Below are positions 13,256 to 26,048 of a DNA stretch of 64,000 nt, piece after piece. Every line of letters begins with the position of its first letter. The first letter of the stretch is position 1. The DNA is from Anarhynchus alexandrinus (taxonomy: Eukaryota; Chordata; Aves; Charadriiformes; Charadriidae): positions 695,230-759,229 of the forward strand of contig VUYV01000124.1 in assembly GCA_008711295.1 (NCBI GenBank). The letters are read 5' to 3'. Both the position numbers and the translations under genes were made by a program. The notes beneath the pieces are model-generated. The model saw nothing but the letters and a program-made list of their open reading frames with translations, had not been told where the DNA came from and searched no databases.

Positions 13256-14756
13256 TTTTTTTTTTTTTAATGGTTTCTGAACTTAACAGTGCCCTCTGCC
13301 TTCCCTTTTTAAGAATGGTGATTTATGAATGGAGTAGTTACGCTACAGTCACCTGCCAGAATAACTGAGTTTATTCAAGGTGCTGCTCAAATCAGTGGCA
13401 CCCTGTGACTAGTCACTGGTAAAGATAACACAGTTGTGACTTTTATGGTTGTGTGAATCTGGCAGCACAATATCCAGTATCCTTTGTACCAAGTCCCTAT
13501 CATGCCTGCTCTGCTGCTGGGTGCCAGCTGTTACATTGCAGACATTTTTAGACTGCTTTCCTCTTCATGCTGTCTTCTGCTTCCAAGCTCAGTTGCCACC
13601 CCAGGAAGCAGCTGTCTTTTGTGTCAGTAAGGTGATGTGTTGCTGTCTTGGTACGGAGAACAAGGCGCACCATTTCATCTACCAGCCTGGGCGGCGGCAG
13701 CAGGATTTCCTCCTTGCCCAGGCTATAGAGCTCATACTGCTTCTATGTCAAACTCATTCATACCAGGAGTGAAATTTATTGTTTGCCACTGCAGCCATCC
13801 GTTGGCGGGCGATGCACAGTATGGCAATGGTGCAGTCTGAATACATTATTCAGAGGAAACTCCTGCAAGTGATGACTTGGTTACTTTGATCTGCCACTTG
13901 CTCCATGCTGTTTGGTTTTGAGGAGGGACTGGTGGCAGCGTGCTGTGCTACAGGCATAGAAAGGCTGCCCATGGGTGCAGGATTTTCAGGGTAGTTGGGT
14001 GATATTTCTGTCTGTGCTCAGCTTGAAGCTTCATTGGGCCTCGTGTTCATCAGAGCAATCAGTGAGACTGAAGACAATTTTCCTGGTTGTTTCCTGTTTG
14101 ACTTTTCTTGTTCCTTTGCCAAACAGTTTGAAGTTGGGAAGATGACAGCTTGTGTATGATTCAAGAGGCTGCTGCAGCCGCGTGGTTTTCCAGCACGTGT
14201 TACTTCTGGGCAATGTACTTTTTGGCACTCTGTTTCTGCCACCAAACTTTGTGTTGCAGTAGACTGTTGTAGCTGCTTTACTGTAGTGAACGACAGCTGA
14301 TTTAGCAAGGTGAGAGACGTCTGTGGATTTTGCAGTTCTAGCCTGGCCGAGGTCATTCGGTCAGCCTGGTGTGCTCGTGAGGACTGTTGGCATCAGTAGA
14401 GCTCCTGAATTGCTGCTGTTGTCGGCAGCCCTGCCTGTACTCCTGTACTGACTCATGGGCAGCCTGATCTCCCTCTGGGAGAACATGACCTTTTACGTGG
14501 CTGCGGGACACGTTTAACCATCTGAAAGAGATGGGAAGTGTGATCCCACGTACAATAAATGGGATCCTACTTTGCTTAAGATCATGGCAGGAGTGAGGGA
14601 GGTAATTTCTATACCAGTAACATAATGTGAGGACAACTTTAGGCATCTGTATTCTCTGTACTTACCTCTGTAGTTTGGCGTGATGTTAATGTTGGACTTT
14701 CTTCCTGGATTTAAACAACAGAAACAAGAAAGCCAAGAGTTCAATTTGTCCAAATA
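13256..14756 (-). pseudogene. Possible decayed coding-like patch (low confidence)
   Basis: The - strand is richer in G/C than its surroundings and has overlapping open stretches: 14753-14514, 14646-14353, 14356-14018, continuing past one TGA in the same frame to about 13850, then a roughly 60-codon stretch in another frame near 13740-13560 (contains GKEEILLPPPRLVDEMV). A run of 13 T on the + strand (13256-13268) would be a 3' A-tail on the - strand, as in a processed pseudogene. No parent protein was recognised, and stretches of this length can occur by chance. Confidence 0.15.
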
Positions 14757-16326
14757 ATGAACAACTTTGTCTTTTTGTCCATGTCTCAGCTGGCAGCTTA
14801 TTTAAATAAAGTTAATAGGTGCACAATTGCAGTACAATATGCAATATTTCTGTAGCTCTTACCTGGCCCTAGCTGAGAAAATCTGCTTTACTGATGGCTG
14901 GAGATATTTCAGACTTAATTCAGGAGATATTGCTTGGAATTATCCTTTCATTTGAAGCTTTTGCTGAAATAAAAGGCACTTTTTCATGCTCTTATGCTGT
15001 TTTTCTTAAATTGACAAATTATTTGCAGATCAGGGCTAAAATAAACACAGTAGTTTAGAATCTCTTAGGTGGGAGGACAGTTCATGAGTAGTGACGAAAC
15101 AGGAGTTTTGTGAATGTGAATATTTATGGGATTTCGGTATTCATGGAAGAGGGTGATAGTCTTAGCTCCTTGTATACATAAACTGTGACCCTGGAAGGCA
15201 GCACTAGCTTTCTGAGATGCGTATCTTAACTTTGTCTTTTGAATGTATGGTTGATCAACTGTTAAGTGCTGTTGGTTAAACTTCATCTCACTAGTAAGTG
15301 TTCTGTGTCTTGCTGAAATAAGAATATGGGAACACTTTTGATCTTAATTTCTAGATTCTGCAGACAATTTCAGTGGAGGTTGTTTATTATTACATGAAGG
15401 TTATTTTAAACTGTTGGTATTAGGTTGCACTTTGCGGCCTTTTCTTAAAATCCATTTTGAAATGCGAGTACAACTTGTAAGGAAACATACATGTGAAGGC
15501 TTGTTCTGGCTTTTGATGCATGTTTGTTTGTAGTGCTTGTCTGTATTGTAGCAGAAAGTCCATGCTGAGCTTGAAAGAGATAATAAAACCTGTATGCTGA
15601 CAGTTGGAATTAATATGGGGAAGAGAAAGCTAACAGAAAAAAGTTTAATTAAGTTCCCAATATTTTATGACCAGGAAGGTGGTACAGTAAGGCTGAATCC
15701 ATTATATTCTAAGCCAAAGACCTGGCTCGTGTGCTAAATTACCATATATTTAATTTTTACTAGAAGCTGAAATGCTGATGTTAGTGCTTGCAGTGCAGTT
15801 AGTAGGTAAAGCAGTTTTACTAGTTTGGAACAGTCTGTCTCAGGTAATGAAATGATTTTGGTTCCCCCCCCAGGACTAGTGTGTTATATTGGACTAAGTG
15901 GTTTAAATGTTGTCTACAGGCTGGAATTAAGATCTCATTGTGGTGCTGGAAAGACCGAGTATTTTCACTGGATTGTTAAAGAATTGAACATACTGCTTCC
16001 ATTTCTTGATTAATGTGTCGATTGTGGTTTTTTGTTATTTTTTTTAAAGTCTTCATTATCATGGAGGAATTTTGTAATTATTAATTTGATATTAGGTGAA
16101 AAGGATGGAAACAGTCTGTTTGGATGTCTACTGAGTTATTTAGAGAAATATATTTCCATTTTTAGGTATACTTGAAGTAGGTTGGTATAACTGAACTGTT
16201 TTTTCTCTCCACTGAGTGTAATGGGAGTATAAATAACCAGTTTGGATGTGGACTCCTGGATTTATAGACATCTTGAGCTGTGTGTGATAATTGTAACCGA
16301 GCATGTAATTGTGAATTCATAATATG

Positions 16327-16346
16327 TTATTGCTGATCAGCAATAA
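16327..16346. repeat. Perfect 20-bp palindrome with Maf-element half-sites
   Basis: TTATTGCTGA followed immediately by its exact reverse complement. The core joins two TGCTGA half-sites of a Maf recognition element head to head with no spacer, whereas classical elements have one or two bases between them. Flanks are A/T-rich. Confidence 0.6.
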
Positions 16347-19300
16347 TGTGTTACTAACTTTAGTGATCATAATGAAACCTGGTAACTTCTGTGAAAGGAA
16401 ATGGCTGAGAGATTACTATAAATATTTTTAAAAATAGCACCTATGAGATTTCCTATCAATAGCAGATAAATTCCTACCTACTGCCTCCATAAAGACAAAT
16501 GTCACTATCCTTATAAGCAAAAGGCTTTAAATGCCAAGTGATAGGAAGTAGGGAGGGAAGTATGCATCTGTTTATAAGAGCTGATCTGAAAAACTTGACT
16601 TGGAGTGCTTCCAAAAAAAATCCAAACCTTAAATGCAGTCTGATTGATTTGTCTTTTTATCCTTTAAAGTACTATTGTAGAACCTGAGGGGAAAAAAACC
16701 CATAAATCAGTCACCAAGTCAACGTATTCTTGCTACTGTCACATGAATATTATGTTTAGGTAGCTGATTCTATGACACTTGGGGTTGGGGAATTTTTTGC
16801 CACAAACTACATAGCTCAGGATTTTATGAAGTTAACCTAACTAAAGAGATGTCTTTTACAAGTATTTGCTATATATAATTTTCAAAATCACTCAGTAAGC
16901 CACTGAAGTTGTGCTTGGATCTTAACACTTCACAGACATGGGAAATGTTAGGCATGAAATGGGTTTTACGTGCTGTGTAATCATAAGGAATACTAGTTAT
17001 GTATATACAAAATTGTACCAGAAAGATGGAATTGCGTCAGAGTACCCTGCTGAGACACCTGTTGTTTAAGGAATCTGTCACCATAGTCCCTACATCTTGT
17101 GAGTTCTGTGGGTGATGAAAGATGTGGCTTGTATTAGACTCTAGAGAGCACGCAGAATGTTTTTAAAGGTGGGGTAATTCAGAAAACACTGCAACCTGTG
17201 TGCTTAAAAGAATGTATAGCTTGTATCTGACTTCTGATTTGATTACATGTGTGTAAAGCAAACAGATTTGGGAAATAATCCTGTTAGTTCCCAGTAATGC
17301 TTTGCAAAGAGCTATTATGAGAAAAGAGTTATGGAACAACTCTGAACTTGCATTAAACAGGTGTACAAACATTAACGTTAATTCCTAATATAATAAATAA
17401 GAATTTTTCTGCAAAGAAAAATTTATGTTCTTACAAGGTAACCACAACTGCTATGTTGGACACCAGAGCAAGTTCTCTAAGAAGATTCTGCCCATCTTTT
17501 ATGTGAAAGTGAACTTTTTTGTGTTGTTAGATTTATTGAGGGATGATCAAATGATTTCCCGATATTCTGACAGCCAGAAAAAGGTATCTTTTATTCAGGC
17601 TCATTTTTATTATCAAAACCTGCCATTTTCACACAAGCTTGGCGCAAAGCCTTCACAATTTCACTTTGTGAGTTATAAATTAATATTAAAAATGCCTTTT
17701 GTGACACTCGCCCTCCTCCACTGTAATGGCTGCAGTCAAGAGTGTGGCTGATTTACGGTGGACAAGCTGAAGAAAATGCACAGATAAAAGGACCTTAATT
17801 ATATTTATCTAACTGTTGGAGGATGGGAGCGAGTAAAGTGTCTTGGACTGGCACATAACAGCTGCCAAGCAGTGACTGAAATGCTTGGGCCCACTGCAGT
17901 AATGGTAGAAGGAGGAGTCATCTGTCATCCTGTGAATGGATGAGCTAATTCTTCCTCACACATACTCCATGGCAGTTTAAGCTAACTTTCATTTTCTAAT
18001 TGAGATTGACTAACGCACACATGGCTTGTTGCCACAGGAATGCAAATTTTGCGAGCTCTCTGGAATATACGAATTCACGCGCTGGTTTTCATTTAAATGT
18101 CTTGAGCTCTAGAAACTTCTGCTTCTGTGGGCTGGGGAAAGGCAGCTCCTTCCCACGTGGAGTGAGCCAGCTCTCGCCAGTCCGGGTGTAGCTGGGTGCT
18201 ACAACTCTGCTGTGATGCTGTGGCAGCTGTCACACACGGGGGGTTGGCCGGATGAATTGGTGGTGAAGGGAGACCAGCTTGTGAGTTATGCTGGTTTGCA
18301 ACAAGGACTCCGTAGCACAGTAGTTCTCTCTGATACGGTCAGTGTTGGATCCTGAGGAAGCATAGAAGGTTAAGGCAGACGTGAAAAAAGCCTTCCCAGC
18401 TGGTCAGATTGAACTGGGCGATTTCCTGAATGGGAGGCTGCACCTCCACTACAGTTTCTAATACCCTTTAGAAGTTTTGATCAAATAATTTGGGGTTTTT
18501 TTGGTTGTTTGTTTTGTTTTTTTAATCCTTTTCTATTTTTAGTTTGTAAAACACCCCAGGGCAAGGAATTGTGCAAGTTAATTCTGTATTATGAGGGAAA
18601 TACTATTTTATTTTAAAACCTGAACTGCTATAGAATTCCATTGTTTCTTCACAATTTCGACAACATAAGGATTGGAAAATCATCATGGCCTGTTCATTTT
18701 CTAGCACTTGTGATACTATAATTTTTGTAGCTCTCTCCTCCAGCAAATTGCCTTTCTGAGGTGAAGACCTTTGTTGTATCTCATCTGTCCTTGAACAGAA
18801 GCTGTTGAGGTAGTCCTAATTATCCTTGTTACCTTCCTGCACTTTTTTGTTTCATTTCAGAAAGGATGTACTAACTACAACAACTATGTCTGGTCTTATG
18901 CTGTGGCATCCTACTGTTTTTTCTTTGCTCCTTTCATAATAATTCTTACTGCTGTTTGCTTATTTGACAGTTACATTTTTAGAGGACTAAACATGTGATT
19001 TATGATCTTTTCTAGACAATAGTAATAGCTGAATTCATATTCATCATTATTTATAGTTAGGGTCATTCTCCTACCCTTCTTCCATGTGCTTTTCTCTGCT
19101 GTTTTTATTCCAGAATAATTTCTTCTTGTGAGACCCTCTTATATCTGTAAAATCAGTTTAATCTCCTCCAGAACATTTTGCATTAGCTGTAAACAGCCAC
19201 TTAACTATTTGCTTTTGAGAACATATATGAATAAAATAAAAATCACTGTTTCCAGTGGAGAGCCCTGTGTAACTCCCCATTCTGAATTTGAGCTTCCCTC

Positions 19301-22300
19301 ATTCTTGTGGATTTACCTAGTGTGAGTTACCTACTTTCTCTACACTCAAATCCTACTTGCCGACAGACTTGGCAGCGCTACGATCCGTTCCCACTGAAGA
19401 TTTCTCTGATACAAATTTGTAGTTTGTTGTTCCGAATTCTTTTGGAACATGGGCCATGCGGACTGGACTTTTAAGGCTGCTGTGTGCCAGTGCAGAGCAG
19501 TGTTGCTGGAGCAGTTGACCAAAATGCTGTGGCTTTCGCTTTTGTGTTGAGGATGACCATCATATGTGAAGCACTGTGTAAAGCTTCAGTATGAATACGT
19601 TTTGTTAAAATCTTGCTAAAGTGGATCCTCCCAGTAACCTGGTTTAGAGTGCATGTCGGTTCCTGAAACGTGTGCTCTGGATCTGTAGCTTGTTTGTCTG
19701 CTGTTTCTGCTCTCACTTATAATCTAGAACCAAAAATACAGTGCATGTTCATATGTTTCTGAACTCACAGTAAGAAGGTAATGATCAGGTCAATAGCACA
19801 AAGGTATGACTGATTGATTTATATTTGACCTTTTCTGTGCCTAAGCAGCAGATGTTTGCTGTACTGGATACAATTCCTTGTCTATTCAAACACTCATTAC
19901 TTGGTTATGAAACATTTATAGGTCCTACTGAAGTAACTCCAGTCTAAAAACCTTAGATTTGTGACTGATTTACCAATAAAATATGCTTATTTTACCTGTA
20001 AAAGTTACTTTCTTTGAATTTTGAAAATGCATTTATTTTTGGTGAGTTTTGACATATTTAACTTCAAGCTTTGGTTTGTGGATTTGGGTGATTAAAGAAA
20101 ATCTTCTTCCACTGTTTCAGCCCTTTTTGTACTTTCTTTAATACCCAATTTCTTTTCTAAATTCAGTATACATTTCTAAAGATACCTTTTAAACCGGAGA
20201 TGTTCATGTTTGAAAAGTCTTTAGTTGTCTGAGGTTTAGCTGCCCTAAATGTAAATGATTCACTTGGAAATGGCATGACTTGGTTAGTTAAAATTCTTCC
20301 CATGCGTGCAGACGAGCTGCAAAGCAGAATTGCTTGAACTGCTTTCTACAAGGCACTGCTAGTGTTCTTTAGAAAACTTTTGCTTATTTTCAGTTCTTAT
20401 AGGTAGTATAATTCAACTCGCTTTGTATCACATAGAGTGTTTAGGAGACCTGCTTTTCACTAGTGGCTGACAGTCATTGCAGGGAGTTTTTAGATTGAAC
20501 CTATAAAACAAGGGGATTACTGCCTTATATCTCTGCACTTAAACATTTTAGCATATTGTATAGGACTCTAGTCAGAGTTTGCAGTTGCTGTGGAGTCTGA
20601 TGAATTGGGACATTTGCTTTAGAATAGTTATTGATGGAGAAAACGGGACTTGCTTTCTTATTTGCGGAACTTCACGGGTTTGGGAGAGGCAAGTGATTTC
20701 TTATCGCATTGCATGTCTTTAGGAATAACTTCTGCCTTGCAGTGATCAAACTTGTATTTTTCTGACAGTTTGAGAGTCTGAGTGTGGTTGCTGTGCTGGT
20801 ACTTCTATTACATACTGCTGTAGAACACTGAATGCTGTATTTAATTGCTGCAGTCTGGGGATATTTGTTTGAAAAGTCCAGCATATTTTGTAAATCCTAA
20901 ACTTTAGGACAGGGCTTCTGGTAGCTGAATGTTTTAGCCACATAATTGTTAATGGTGTATTGGAGTAAAGTTCATTATTTCATTTCCTGATATTTCATAA
21001 GCTATCTGCAATTTTTCTTTAACTCTGGTCTTTACCAGGAAGATGTTGCTGTCATAACAATTTTTCCCCTTCTTCCACCCTCATCTGTAGTGCAGATAGA
21101 ATTGTCAAGTGCTCTGGAAACAGCTGTGGAATGCTTACATGATACCTTAGCTCAGGTATGAGACAGCAAGAAAACTGATGGATTTGAGAGGATGACTAGT
21201 ACCTCATGGCTTGCAATGACAGTGCATCACAATTTCTAAGAATGCTGTCAGAGAAACTTATATTATCGTTACAGCTCTGACCTCTTTGGTCTTTTAAAAG
21301 AGTTTAGGATTGCCGTTTCTGCTGTATCTTCAAAGTATGATCTAAATATTACTTTCACTGCTGGAAAGTAAGTTTTCTACAGCTGATATGCTTGTTTCGG
21401 TAGTCTTTTTATTACGTATCCAACACTTTGTTTTTCTGCAACAAGGAAAATCGCCTTAATTTGAACTCGAATAACAGCAAAACCAAAATGTATTTACTGG
21501 CTCAACAAATGAACTCATGCTTCACCTTTATGTATATTTTGATGTCTTCAAATGCATACTTGTAGTATTGTATTATTAGACCTTAATTGGGCAATGAAAG
21601 GGTAAATGGGTTGGAAAGCCATGTGGTGAATAATGTGGTTAGTCATACAGTATTGCGTAAGCAGGACTGTTAACGTTTTAGTGAGCATGCTCATATGGTT
21701 ACATGCCTGCCTTTGCTTCAGTGTGACAGTGCTGGATTTAATTAGATTTTATGGGATCTAAACTTACAAAAAGGCTCAAAGTTCTGCATTCAAAATCTGA
21801 CACATGGGGTGACCTTTTCTTCCTTAGAAGATAAGGGTACTCTGTGTTCTTGTGCTGGTGAATAATTGCAGAGAAGCTGTTGCAGGGCAATTGCAGCAAG
21901 TTTTGGCTAACCTTTACAGTAGGCTTGGAGAGATAGGGCATTACATGTTTTTGTACTGTGTAAGTGGGAGAGGAGGGGAGACTGTTTGTTTAGCAGCAAT
22001 GCTTAATAAGGATTTTTTCAGAGAAGTAAAACTCCATTCTGGCAGCTTCATAATAGGCAGGGACAGACTATTTACCTTGGCGGCAATCAACTTGCTTTCC
22101 TAGCTTGCCTCTTTCTTATAAATGAAACCTTATCATCTTAAATTTAGAGATTCAAGCTGTGCATTAGAAAGCAAAACCGATCTAAATGTTTTGAACCACT
22201 TCTTTATATTTGCGTTCATACTGCAGGTAAGCCTGCCAAAACCAAATCTCGTCCCAAGAAAATGGCTTGAAACAAGCGTATGTCCTTACTGATGTCCTAG

Positions 22301-24351
22301 CGTCCGGGTTATAGCCAAGATTTACAATAATGTTGAACTGTCAGCAGTGAACTGAGTTTTATAGGAAAAAGCAATGCAGAACACTCTTCTGAGTGTGTTT
22401 ACATTTCCTGGTGTGAACCCTTGTGGATTTCGTAATAAAACTCAAGTTTTGATAATGCTAAAAAGATAGCTGTTAGACATGAGTCTTTGGACAGGTGTGT
22501 CCAGGTTGTGCTTGCAAAAGAACTCAGAGCCACAGAGTTTTCTGAGGATACGGATCTTCACAGCTGTGCCGGGGAGTGTTTCTGGAATGTTTTCCTAGTT
22601 AAGTAGGTTTGGCAAACACATTTTTTTTCAATGAGATTAAGACAATTTGCATGTCCTCTTAGGTCTGAAGTATCAGGTAACTGATATCAGGAGAACTTAT
22701 ATATATAACTGGTATGAGGAAAAAATGCATCCGTATTCAGAAAGCTTTGATGTCAAGAAATGCCTGGTATTTCTCAGACAAAAAACATACTAGAGATGGA
22801 TGAACTTGTTGCATTGGGTTTCTGGCTCTGTTTGGCTTGGTTCTTTTTTTATTAGCAATATTAGGTGAATTTCACTGGGAAAGAGGACATAACTGATAGT
22901 TGTGCAGCTGCTCCTACCTCACCTGTGTGTGGCCAGCAGGCAATGGAAGTATGAATGAGACTTTTTTTTTTAATTACTTAATCTGATTGTAACATGTTAA
23001 TTGAATTAGTTTTACGTGGTGGCTTGTAAATTTTAGTCTTTCCTATAACGTATTGTACTTAAACCTAGATTTCTCTGCTGTTTGAAATGCATACTTCTAG
23101 GAATTTTATTGATGTTACTCCTGATGGTTCAGGCTTGCAGGAGGACTTGTACTATAAAGCGGGATGGCACCAGTGTGCGTGTGTGTGTTCCCTCCCGTAC
23201 CCTGGCTACTGTGTACTTGTTGCAGACTGCAGGGAGTACTTTGCCCTTACTTGACCCATGACTTTCTCTTTCTCTAAATTGGTAAAGTAAATAGGAAACA
23301 GTATTCAATTCTGAGATAAAACAGAAAGTAATCCCAAACCCTCTGAAAGGTATTAAAAAACTGGCTGAACTGAAGACTTGAAATCAGTTTTTATCCTTTT
23401 TCTGTTGCAAACAAAAAAGATACTACATAATTGAACACAGATTAAATAACATTTGTGAAGGCTAGAGTTCAGAAGAAAGATAGAAATGGTTTTATGTTGG
23501 GGTTTTTTTTTTTTTAATCCTCAGTGTTGAAACCGTAGGTGATTGGTTTGTGTGAAATTTGTAGTACCCCTAGCCTAAAATCTAACCACTTAAATTTGTG
23601 AACACAATTTGGTTACCAATACTGTCCTTCTGCCCTGCAGATTCTGTAGTTTGGATCACCTTGTAGTAGCAACTGCTACGCAAGAAACATTTATGCAAAA
23701 TGTAAATGAACTGCTTATCTGAAGGTATGGGTACATGCGTAAACTCCTGCAAGGCAAGCTAAGCTCCAAATTTGCATCGTCAGCAGCTCCCACCTGATCT
23801 AGCTTCAGTTAATGTGAAAACTTACACATCTCCCACTGAAGGGTAAATTGCTGGCTTGTGCTCACTGAAGGGTAAAAGTGAACACACTCATACAGCAGAG
23901 CAGCTAACAAGACATGAATTAACATGCTAGTTTATCTTGCAGTGATTTGTTCTGCAGCCATGACCCGATGATGCACAAGGCAATGAAGCCGAGAGTGCTT
24001 CAACATGCGCTTTTATCTGTGACAATGTTGTTTCTGTCTCTCTGCTGCCCCTGAGTTGTCAGTGAACTGATATGGGTTAAAATGGTACTTTTTCTGGTGG
24101 TCAGAAGAATAATGGTGCCAAAGCTCTCCTTAAATTGGCTTTGGAACTGTTTTCAAAATATCCAAAAATATATCAATTTGCATAAAAATAAATAGCAACA
24201 TAAATTTATAAACTCACTATGTGAATAACTTTTGTCTTCTTAATGCCTTTTGTAGAAGCTTTGGGAACTGGTGTAATGTTTAGTCTAATGTTGTAATCTC
24301 TTGGATTGCAAAAGTGGTAAAGGTTTTCTTTGGGGGAGGGGGTTGGGATTG

Positions 24352-24374
24352 TTTTTTTTTGTTTGTTTGTTTTT
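24352..24374. repeat. T-run and (TTTG)n microsatellite
   Basis: Nine T then repeated GTTT units. Confidence 0.75.
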
Positions 24375-25842
24375 CCAACAAGCATGACCATTCAGATGTC
24401 AAGCTGTCTTCAGTTAGCTGCCTGGTAGAGATAACCTTGAAATGTAACAGAACCCAAAGTGGCTCTGTTTCATCTTTTCTCCAGAAGATTTTGGTGCTTT
24501 CAGCCTTTTTTACTGGTTTGTCTCTGATACAACACGACGTTTTGTGATTTAATTAGATTTTGAGTTTCCCGTTTCGGCTTTTCACCAGTTTAAATCTTCA
24601 AATACTGTTTCTCCATTGTCCTGTCTCTGGGCCCAAGCTGGATTTGGGGATGTAAAAGTGAAAAGGAAATAGTGTCTTTGGTGGTTTGGTTTGTTCCTTC
24701 TTGGGGGTTTTTAAAATACTTTTAATTACAGGACAAAACCCCAGTTGCTAAATAATAGAAAAATCAGGGACAGATAACCTTCAGCCTGCATAATCCCAAG
24801 ACAGTGTAAAAGTTCTTACAGTATCAGCAATGCTGTCAGTTTAGTAGAAAATACCCTGCTAGCTTCTTGCAGCCTAGGTTGGTGACTCGTCGTGTCGGCA
24901 GGCATGCTGCGCATGTACAGAAATGTGACGTGCACCGCAAAGAATTCAAAGGAGAAAATGCTCACTGGTTTTTCTCAAGGGCTCCTGCACAGGGATTTTG
25001 AGCTCCAGACAAAATTAGTAGAAAGTTCAGCACCTAATGCAGGAATTCATGTGCATCTCTCCTGAATCCTCAAATACTCAGCCTGTGTGAATTGTTTTAC
25101 TTAACGCTTCCTGTCAGATGGCAATTTTGGTTATATTGGGCTGAAATGCATGTTACCAGCAAATTAGGTGTTTATAGGGCAAACTATTTTGCAACCTACT
25201 CAAAACAGTCTGACATCTCAGAAAATCTGAGCGTGGCGGTTGGAGAAAGCTTGCTGGTTGCCTGACCTGAAATTAATTTTGCTATTTGTCAGCATTGCTA
25301 TTAAATAGAATAAGCTATTTTTAAACCGCTTGTTGTCAACATGACCTCAAAATTAGAACATGTAGGAAAATGGGTTTGGTTTTCAGTGAAAAGGAAATAC
25401 TTTTGGGCAAAATGCCACTTCAGCTTCTCATAGGAAGTGTAGTTGAGGAACTCTTATTCTCATCCGCCCATGTGGACTGAGATTCCTGGTCAGAATAAAT
25501 CTCTGATAAGGTATCAGTCTCCTGGGCAAAAGCAGTGCTTCCTGGGAGAAGTCCAAGGAAATGCTCACATAAGCAAATGTTATCATAAGGCAATTAGACG
25601 GCGATTTCGCAAGTGGTACAGTGGCTGCATGCTGTTCTCAGTTTTTGTTACTTACTGAAGCTTTTGAGATTAAGAGTTACCTTGAAAACTTTACCACAGG
25701 TTGTTTTTTACACGTTTGTTGGTCTGAAATTTCTACAAAGCGTTCTTTCATCGGTCATACCCAGAATACAGGCAGATGAGAGCCTTACTGCATCTATTTG
25801 TATCTCCCTTTTTGGCAGAGAGGAGTCTCTATACCCATTTCT

Positions 25843-26048
25843 CCGTCACCGGAGCGCAAGGTCGGGCAGCCGGGCTTTAAGCTACGCGCTGACCAGACTC
25901 CTCAGCTCTGCGCCGAAGCAACTGGAGCAGCGGTTTTGCTCATCGTGCAGTGGCACTGTCAGTCTTCAGCAGGGACAAGGACGCGTGTCTGTCCTCGTGA
26001 GCTGAGGTGCCGTGTGTCGATTTGCTGCAGTATGTCACCTGCCCGACG
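25843..26048. promoter_or_regulatory. Small CpG-dense islet (candidate promoter or enhancer)
   Basis: I count 18 CpG dinucleotides in about 206 bp, near the number expected without CpG depletion, while the surrounding intron is strongly CpG-poor. It starts 2.6 kb upstream of the first coding exon. No TATA box or clear exon was identified, so promoter identity is inference only. Confidence 0.3.

Noticed and set aside
25613..26005. 130-codon + strand open frame overlapping the CpG islet
   Set aside because: No recognisable protein; the open frame is explained by local G/C richness.
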